DNA of 6,148 bases from an uncultured Eubacteriales bacterium (GTDB taxonomy: Bacteria; Bacillota; Clostridia; Oscillospirales; Acutalibacteraceae), in contig ONPE01000158.1 of NCBI GenBank assembly GCA_900319615.1, positions 1 to 6,148 of the forward strand. Direction: 5' to 3'. The notes under the pieces were generated by a model. It was not told where the DNA came from. It did no database searches and worked only from the letters and a program-made list of their open reading frames with translations. Shown piece after piece: positions 1 to 6,148 of this stretch (the stretch's first letter is position 1; every line of letters begins with the position of its first letter). A program made the translations under genes and the position numbers.

Positions 1-206
1 ATCGCGGGAGCGTCAGATTCACTTACCTTTACCAGTCTGGTCAATCTATCCTCGTCATAGATATCCACTATGGGCTCAAGATAGCACATACCGATACAGC
101 CCGTAATGGAGATCGGGGCGCTGATATTTTCATTCAAAAGCGCTTTTCTCACTTTTTCGGCGCCTGCCGCGCTACCGCAGGAGCCCTGTCCGATGACTAT
201 CCTCAT
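1..206 (-). CDS. nuoF: NuoF/HydB-like NADH dehydrogenase subunit, N-terminal part (cut by window edge)
   Basis: The first 68 residues of a protein that continues beyond the left edge. It begins MRIVIGQGSCGSAAGA and contains TGCIGMCYLEPIVDIY around residues 35-50. This is the thioredoxin-like [2Fe-2S] domain found at the N-terminus of NuoF-type subunits of clostridial NADH-linked hydrogenases (HydB/HndC), with cysteines at 10, 37 and 41. Respiratory complex I NuoF normally lacks this domain, so a soluble hydrogenase or NADH:ferredoxin-type complex is more likely. In such complexes the protein carries FMN, the NADH site and a [4Fe-4S] cluster; those parts would lie outside the window. The start ATG overlaps the nuoE stop as ATGA, so the two are probably translationally coupled and made in equal amounts. 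Alternative: a stand-alone HndB-type small ferredoxin of about 120 residues, which has the same fold; the visible part cannot exclude it. Confidence 0.8.
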   Translation of the reverse strand, partial: MRIVIGQGSCGSAAGAEKVRKALLNENISAPISITGCIGMCYLEPIVDIYDEDRLTRLVKVSESDAPA

Positions 207-682
207 ACTGCCGCCTCCCTTAACTCTTTCAATATCTTCTTGGTTTTGTCAGGGGTCAGCGAGCCGTAGGTGTCTTCATTCACCATCATCACGGGAGATA
301 ATGAGCAGCAGCCGAGACACGCCACGCATTTGAGCGAGAATAAGCCGTCCTCGGTGGTCTGGCCGTCGTCGATGCCCAACTCGTCCTTGATGGTCTGTAA
401 GATAAGCTCCGAGCCGTTGACATGGCAAGCCGTACCCTGACACAGCATGATCAGGTACTTGCCGACCGGCTCAAAGCGGAACTGGGTGTAGAACGTGCCG
501 ACGCCCATGATCTCAGATGTCGCGATACCGGTTTTCTCCGAGATCAGCTCGATAGCCTCCTTAGGCAGATAGCCGTAGATATCCTGCGTGTGCTGTAAAA
601 TAGTGATCAGACTGCCCTTTACCGCGGCGTATTCTTCGAGCACGCCACCGAGCAGGGAAAGGTCGATGTTATTTATTTCCAT
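203..682 (-). CDS. nuoE: NADH dehydrogenase/hydrogenase 24-kDa-type [2Fe-2S] subunit NuoE
   Basis: A complete 159-residue protein, a normal length for the family. An N-terminal helical segment (about 1-70) with the typical LQHTQDIYGYLPKEAI and MGVGTFYTQF stretches precedes a thioredoxin-like ferredoxin domain. The four cluster ligands are Cys81, Cys86, Cys122 and Cys126, in C-x4-C, x35, C-x3-C spacing, which is the canonical NuoE arrangement. Cys119 and Cys125 are additional cysteines. The subunit passes electrons to or from the NuoF flavin through one [2Fe-2S] cluster in NADH-linked hydrogenases or complex I; it is cytoplasmic. It is first in its transcript and overlaps the following NuoF-like gene by 4 bases. 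The ATG at 682 is supported by a strong GGAGGT 4 bases upstream. The partner hydrogenase subunit is not in the window, so whether this serves an electron-bifurcating hydrogenase or another NADH complex is inference. Confidence 0.95.
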   Translation of the reverse strand: MEINNIDLSLLGGVLEEYAAVKGSLITILQHTQDIYGYLPKEAIELISEKTGIATSEIMGVGTFYTQFRFEPVGKYLIMLCQGTACHVNGSELILQTIKDELGIDDGQTTEDGLFSLKCVACLGCCSLSPVMMVNEDTYGSLTPDKTKKILKELREAAV

Positions 683-686
683 TTTT

Positions 687-693
687 ACCTCCG
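687..693 (-). promoter_or_regulatory. Ribosome binding site of nuoE
   Basis: Read on the minus strand, CGGAGGT lies 4 bases before the ATG at 682. It is a near-perfect Shine-Dalgarno sequence and fixes the nuoE start. Confidence 0.85.
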
Positions 694-727
694 TATTCTG
701 ATAAAAAATGATTTTGTATTCTAAATC

Positions 728-756
728 ATTATACAGTAAAGGTCTGTTCTTTTCAA
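728..756 (-). promoter_or_regulatory. Predicted sigma-A-type promoter of nuoE-nuoF
   Basis: On the minus strand there is a -35 TTGAAA (756-751) and a perfect -10 TATAAT (733-728), separated by exactly 17 bases. Transcription would begin near 721, giving a short leader of about 40 nt before nuoE. This is read directly from sequence; no start site has been measured. Confidence 0.7.
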
Positions 757-855
757 TAATATTTCAAATAATTATGCTCTATTTACAGCAGTAATTATAA
801 TTCATAACAAATCATAAAAAAGTTATTATTTATTATATATTTTAACCAAAAACTA

Positions 856-884
856 TTGCAAACGATGATGTATGATGGTAAAAT
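856..884 (+). promoter_or_regulatory. Predicted sigma-A-type promoter of the ssnA-ygfK-hyuA operon
   Basis: A -35 TTGCAA (856-861) and a -10 TAAAAT (879-884) are separated by 17 bases, with an extended -10 TGG immediately before the -10. Transcription would start near 891, so the ssnA messenger would carry an untranslated leader of about 93 nt that includes the hairpins at 901-956. Confidence 0.65.
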
Positions 885-900
885 AAAACTATATTATTAT

Positions 901-956
901 GGTGTAGTATATCCTGCACCGAGTTCACCCTCCGACAGGTGAATTATCACCGTCGG
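901..956 (+). promoter_or_regulatory. Structured 5' leader of ssnA, possible RNA switch or operator
   Basis: Hairpin 1 pairs 901-907 (GGTGTAG) with 914-920 (CTGCACC): 7 pairs including one G-U, with a 6-nt loop. Hairpin 2 pairs CCGAC (932-936) with GTCGG (952-956) and GGTGA (938-942) with TCACC (947-951): 10 pairs, a single bulged A at 937 and an ATTA loop. A competing helix pairs TTCACC (924-929) with GGTGAA (938-943), so the two states exclude each other. No U-run follows, so this is not an intrinsic terminator. Control, if any, would act on translation, since the structure ends about 15 bases before the ssnA ribosome binding site. It does not match the purine riboswitch core or any other riboswitch that I can recognise. 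The GGTGA-ATTA-TCACC palindrome could instead be a protein-binding operator. Confidence 0.45.
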
Positions 957-970
957 CTCATAGTATGATC

Positions 971-975
971 GGGAG
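971..975 (+). promoter_or_regulatory. Ribosome binding site deciding the ssnA start
   Basis: GGGAG lies 8 bases before the ATG at 984, an ideal distance. The in-frame GTG at 975 overlaps this element and has no purine-rich site properly spaced before it, so translation most likely starts at 984 and not at 975. Confidence 0.7.
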
Positions 976-983
976 TGATTGTT

Positions 984-2315
984 ATGTATCTGTTAGCTAA
1001 CGGAAGACTCTTTACGCGCGACCCACAGCGTCCCTATTTACCGGACGGCGGCGTTGTGACCGACGGGGCGAAGATAGCCGCCGTCGGTACTACAGCGGAG
1101 CTCAGGGAAAAGTATCCGACCGCCGAGTTCATCGATGCTCACGGGCAGCTCATCATGCCCGCGTTCATCAACGCTCATACCCACATCTACTCGGGGCTTG
1201 CGCGCGGACTGTCCATCAACGGCTACAACCCGACCAACTTCTATGAGATACTCGACGGTATGTGGTGGAAGCTCGACCGCGAGCTGACGTTGGAGGACAC
1301 CAAGGCGAGCGCCTATGCGACTTATCTTGAATGTATCCGCAACGGCGTGACAACAGTTTTCGACCACCACGCGAGCTATAAAGAGATACCCGGCTCGCTG
1401 TTTGCGATAGCCGACGCCGCTAAGGAGATGGGCGTGCGCTCCTGCCTGTGCTATGAGGTATCCGACCGCGACGGCGAGGATAAATGCGATCAGGCTATAA
1501 AGGAAAACGCTGACTTCATCAAGTGGTGCTCCGAGAATCCCGACCCGATGCTTGCCGCTATGTTCGGTATGCACGCGCTGTTCACAATCTCGGACAAGAC
1601 TTTCGAGAAGTGCGTCAAAGCGAACGACGGCAGGACAGGCTACCATATCCACATCTGCGAGGGTCTGAACGACGTGATCGACAGTCGCGACAACTACCAT
1701 ATGCTGCCTGCCGAACGCCTCGAGAAGTGGGGGATACTCGGCGAGAAGACCATCCTCGGTCACTGCATACATCTGACCGATCCCGAGATAGACATGATCG
1801 CCGCGACCGACACCATGGTCGTTAACAACCCCGAGAGCAACATGGGCAACGCCGTGGGCTGCTCGCCGGTGCTGAAGATGTTCGCAAAGGGCATCCTTAC
1901 GGCTCTCGGTACCGACGCGTACACGCACGATATGCTCGAGAGCCTCAAGGTCGCGCTGACCATCCAGCGCCACAACGCCGGTATGCCGAACGTCGGGTGG
2001 AACGAGGTCACGACCATGCTGTTCAAGAACAACGCTAAGGTTGCGCAAAAGTACTTCGATACTACCCTGGGCGTGCTCAAAGAGGGCGCCGCAGCCGATG
2101 TTATCGTGATGGATTATCTGCCCTTCACACCTCTCTCTGCAGATAATCTTGACGGACACATGATATTCGGCATGAACGGCAGACAGTGCCGTACGACCAT
2201 GGCAAACGGCAGACTGCTGTATAAGGACAGACAGTTTGTTGATATAGACGAAGAGAAGCTCAGCGCAGAGATTTTCGCCACCGCAGAAAAGCTTTGGGGC
2301 AGAGTGAACGGATAG
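984..2315 (+). CDS. ssnA: Putative aminohydrolase SsnA (amidohydrolase superfamily)
   Basis: A 443-residue protein from the ATG at 984, full length for SsnA. It has the fold of metal-dependent deaminases/chlorohydrolases such as guanine deaminase. A short N-terminal beta-sandwich (about 1-50) precedes the TIM barrel. The first metal site motif is NAHTHIYSGLARG with His65 and His67. His221/His223 in YHIHICEG with Glu226, His260 in ILGHCIHL and Asp311 in LGTDAYTHD complete the expected metal and catalytic residues. The conserved NNPESNM lies near 281-287. The C-terminal part returns to the beta-sandwich (GAAADVIVMD). It is cytoplasmic with no signal peptide. The exact substrate is not established; its companions ygfK and hyuA point to hydrolytic deamination or ring hydrolysis of an oxidised purine or a breakdown product. 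It is first in the operon, behind a structured leader, and 36 bp before ygfK. Other amidohydrolases (guanine or 8-oxoguanine deaminase) are less likely given the neighbours. Confidence 0.9.
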   Translation: MYLLANGRLFTRDPQRPYLPDGGVVTDGAKIAAVGTTAELREKYPTAEFIDAHGQLIMPAFINAHTHIYSGLARGLSINGYNPTNFYEILDGMWWKLDRELTLEDTKASAYATYLECIRNGVTTVFDHHASYKEIPGSLFAIADAAKEMGVRSCLCYEVSDRDGEDKCDQAIKENADFIKWCSENPDPMLAAMFGMHALFTISDKTFEKCVKANDGRTGYHIHICEGLNDVIDSRDNYHMLPAERLEKWGILGEKTILGHCIHLTDPEIDMIAATDTMVVNNPESNMGNAVGCSPVLKMFAKGILTALGTDAYTHDMLESLKVALTIQRHNAGMPNVGWNEVTTMLFKNNAKVAQKYFDTTLGVLKEGAAADVIVMDYLPFTPLSADNLDGHMIFGMNGRQCRTTMANGRLLYKDRQFVDIDEEKLSAEIFATAEKLWGRVNG

Positions 2316-2351
2316 CAAACGCAACGCAAAAGGAACCAGGAGAGGTAAAAA

Positions 2352-4040
<1,689 letters not shown>

Positions 4041-5376
4041 CGTCGATGTGTTTGAGAAGAGCGACAAAGCCGGCGGTATCGTCACCCATGTTATCCCCGA
4101 TTTCCGCATCACGCCGAACTATGTGAAGTGGGACGTCGCGATGATCAAAAAGATGGGTGCGAACATCCTGCTCAAAACTCCTGCCCCGACCTTTGAACAG
4201 CTCAGGGCGGACGGTTATGAGGCGGTCGTCTGCGGTATCGGCGCATACAAGGCGCGCGATCCTCACATCAGCGGCAGCGTTATCAACGTCATAGATTTCC
4301 TGCGTAAGTATAAAGCAGGCGGTTACGATCAGAAGAGATCTTCCTTCGACGACATCATCCTCGGCAAGAACGTAGCCGTCATCGGCGGCGGCAACACCGC
4401 TATGGATGCCGCGCGTGCCGCAAAGCGCATCAAGGGCGTGGAGAACGTCAGGATAGTCTACAGGCGTACAAAGAAGTATATGCCCGCGGACGTCGAAGAG
4501 ATCGAGGAGGCGCTCAAGGACGGCGTGGAGATCGTCGAGCTTGTCGCTCCCACAGAGCATAAGAACGGCAAGCTGATCTGCACCGTGATGAAGCTCGGCG
4601 AGCCCGATTCAAGCGGCAGACGCAGCCCCGTTCCCACCGATGAGACCGTAGAGATACCGGCGTATACGGTGATAGCCGCGATCGGCGAGCAGGTGGATAA
4701 TACCCTCTTTACCGAGAACGGAGTAGCTGTCGGAGAAAACGGCAGGGTGCCTTTCCTGACAGATCTCGACGGCATGAAGGTGTATAATATAGGCGACAGC
4801 CTGCGCGGTCCCTGCACGGTGGTAGAGTGCATAGCAGACGCTCAGAGAGCCGCCGACGATATCATCGGTCACAAGCACGAGACCGTCATACCGCCCGAGG
4901 CTCACCCGACTCACAGGGATGCTATCGAAAGCAAGCGTGTGGTCGATCCGGTCACGCTGACTCCGATCGTCTCGCTGTGTCTGAACTGCAGCACCGTCTG
5001 CGAGAACTGCGTCAGCGTATGTCCGAACCGCGCTAACACTGTGGTCAAGATGCCCGACGGCAGGCGCGAGATACTGCACATCGACCGCCTTTGCAATGAG
5101 TGCGGCAACTGCCGGAGCTTCTGCCCGTATGATTCCGCTCCGTATCTCGATAAGCTGACCTTCTTCGAGGATGAAGAGAGCTTCGATATAAGCACTCAAA
5201 AGGGCTTCCTTATCCTCGGCGACCATACCGTCAGAGTCAGACTCGACAAGGTCGAGGATATCGACCTCGATCAGCCCAACGACCTCGATAAGGATATCGA
5301 GGTGCTTATCCTCACGGTGATGAAGGATACGGCGCTTTACAAATAAACCGTTTTACATACAAAGAAAGTGATACCC

Positions 5377-6148
5377 ATGAAGAAAATATTGATAAAAGGC
5401 GGTACGCTGGTCTCTGCTCGCGGAGCAAAGCACGCCGACGTGCTGATCTCCGGTGAGAAGATCGTCGCCGTTGGCAGACGGCTCTCCGCAGACGCGCAGG
5501 TGATCGACGCGACAGGCAAGCTGATTTTCCCGGGCTTCATCGACGCGCATACCCATTTTGACCTCGAGGTCAGCGATACCGTGACTGCCGATGATTTTGA
5601 CTCCGGCACCAAGAGCGCCGTCGCAGGCGGCGTGACCACGATAGTTGATTTTGCGACCCAGAACAAGGGCGAGACCCTCGGCGACGCGCTGAACAACTGG
5701 CACGTTAAGGCGTTCGCGAATTCTACCTGCGACTACGCCTTCCATATGGCTATATCCGACTGGCGCGAGGACGTCAGACGCGAGCTTCGCGGTATGTTCG
5801 AGCAGGGCGTGACCTCCTTCAAGGTCTATATGATCTACGACGCGATGGAGCTGAACGACCGTGAGATATTAGAGCTGATGATCGAGCTCAAGAAGTACGG
5901 CGGTATCGTAGGCTGCCACTGTGAGAACTCCGCAATCATCGGCAAGCTCCGTGAGGACGCACAGGCTCGCGGCGAGCTTGCTCCCAAGTTCCATCCGCTT
6001 ACCCGTCCCGACTATACCGAGGCTGAGGCGGTCAACCGCTTCCTCAGCATCGCAAAGGCCGCCGACGCACCGTGCATCGTGGTGCATCTGAGCACCGCGA
6101 AGGGCTATGAAGAGGTGCTCAAGGCGAGGGCGAACGGCGTGAAGGTCT
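5377..6148 (+). CDS. hyuA: D-hydantoinase/dihydropyrimidinase, N-terminal 257 residues (cut by window edge)
   Basis: An open frame from the ATG at 5377 to the right edge, 257 codons of an expected 455-465. It is a cyclic-amidohydrolase (hydantoinase, dihydropyrimidinase) that opens cyclic amide rings by hydrolysis, using two metal ions bridged by a carboxylated lysine. Visible active-site residues are His58 and His60 in PGFIDAHTHFDL, the bridging lysine Lys149 in TSFKVYMIY, Tyr154, His181 in GCHCEN and His237 in VVHLST. The final metal-binding aspartate would be beyond the edge. The ATG is preceded by only a weak ribosome site (AAAGAAAG), so translation may depend on reinitiation after ygfK, 30 bp upstream. 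It corresponds to E. coli hyuA (ygeZ), also part of a set with ssnA and ygfK, which suggests ring opening of a purine-derived hydantoin or ureide. Allantoinase is less likely because residues flanking the lysine follow the hydantoinase pattern. The exact substrate is inference. Confidence 0.9.
   Translation, partial: MKKILIKGGTLVSARGAKHADVLISGEKIVAVGRRLSADAQVIDATGKLIFPGFIDAHTHFDLEVSDTVTADDFDSGTKSAVAGGVTTIVDFATQNKGETLGDALNNWHVKAFANSTCDYAFHMAISDWREDVRRELRGMFEQGVTSFKVYMIYDAMELNDREILELMIELKKYGGIVGCHCENSAIIGKLREDAQARGELAPKFHPLTRPDYTEAEAVNRFLSIAKAADAPCIVVHLSTAKGYEEVLKARANGVKV

Larger units (their letters stand above)
683..983. other. Divergent intergenic region between nuoE and ssnA
   Basis: This 301-bp stretch contains no credible gene. 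It holds the nuoE ribosome binding site and promoter at its left, a core (757-855) that is only about 15% G+C by hand count, and the ssnA promoter and structured leader at its right. The AT-rich core lies between two outward-facing -35 boxes about 100 bp apart, a place where regulators of either operon could bind. I saw no convincing Rex, CRP/FNR or other named operator in the core. Confidence 0.8.

Noticed and set aside
106..333. Small plus-strand open frame over the nuoE/nuoF junction
   Set aside because: It is opposite two well-supported genes, its product is Ser/Pro-rich with no family resemblance, and it has no ribosome site.
805..828. ATAAC...GTTAT inverted repeat as a Rex-type redox operator
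   Set aside because: The arms are only 5 bases with a 13-base gap, in a stretch of about 15% G+C where such repeats arise by chance; it does not match the Rex consensus.
932..965. Intrinsic terminator in the ssnA leader
   Set aside because: The hairpin is stable but is followed by CTCATAGTATG with no run of T residues.
891..970. Canonical purine (guanine/adenine-type) riboswitch before ssnA
   Set aside because: I looked for the three-way junction with its conserved joining segments and the kissing loops. The TATATC and ATTA loops and the short joining region do not fit, so only an unclassified structured leader can be claimed.
975..983. GTG at 975 as the ssnA start, adding three residues
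   Set aside because: The GTG overlaps the only good ribosome site, GGGAG, which is ideally placed for the ATG at 984.
1038..2324. Long antisense open frame (428 codons) opposite ssnA
   Set aside because: It is the mirror of a clearly real gene in GC-rich codons. The product is rich in His, Val, Arg and Leu with no recognisable motif, and it has no promoter or ribosome site.

Overview
This window looks like chromosomal DNA from an anaerobic, probably Gram-positive gut-type clostridium (Firmicutes, possibly Oscillospiraceae/Ruminococcus-like). This rests on the type of genes, strong GGAGG-type ribosome binding sites, GC-rich genes with an extremely AT-rich promoter region, and a clostridial type of NADH dehydrogenase/hydrogenase subunits. 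The taxonomic placement is inference; no marker gene is present.

Layout: on the minus strand at the left are two overlapping genes. nuoE encodes a complete 24-kDa-type [2Fe-2S] subunit, and the start of a nuoF/hydB-like gene runs off the window edge. They belong to an NADH-linked electron-transfer module, as in multisubunit [FeFe]-hydrogenases. A 301-bp divergent intergenic region (683-983) follows. It holds a consensus-like promoter for each direction, a very AT-rich centre, and, on the ssnA side, a leader of about 90 nt with hairpins that compete with each other.

On the plus strand is an apparent operon ssnA - ygfK - hyuA (984 to the right edge, spacers of 36 and 30 bp). SsnA is an amidohydrolase-superfamily deaminase-like enzyme. 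YgfK is a large Fe-S/flavin oxidoreductase annotated in databases as a putative selenate reductase subunit. The third product is a hydantoinase/dihydropyrimidinase, cut by the window edge. The same set occurs in the E. coli yge/ygf purine-catabolism region and, from memory, in the gene clusters linked to anaerobic purine/uric acid breakdown in gut bacteria. A plausible joint role is anaerobic opening and degradation of oxidised purines, with YgfK doing redox chemistry and the two amidohydrolases doing deamination or ring hydrolysis.

The main anomaly is that ygfK is broken. Its reading frame changes near 3984, exactly where roughly 20-25 residues, including the first strand of the FAD-binding fold, appear to be missing. 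This is either a real deletion (pseudogene) or an assembly error. The most interesting regulatory signal is the structured ssnA leader.
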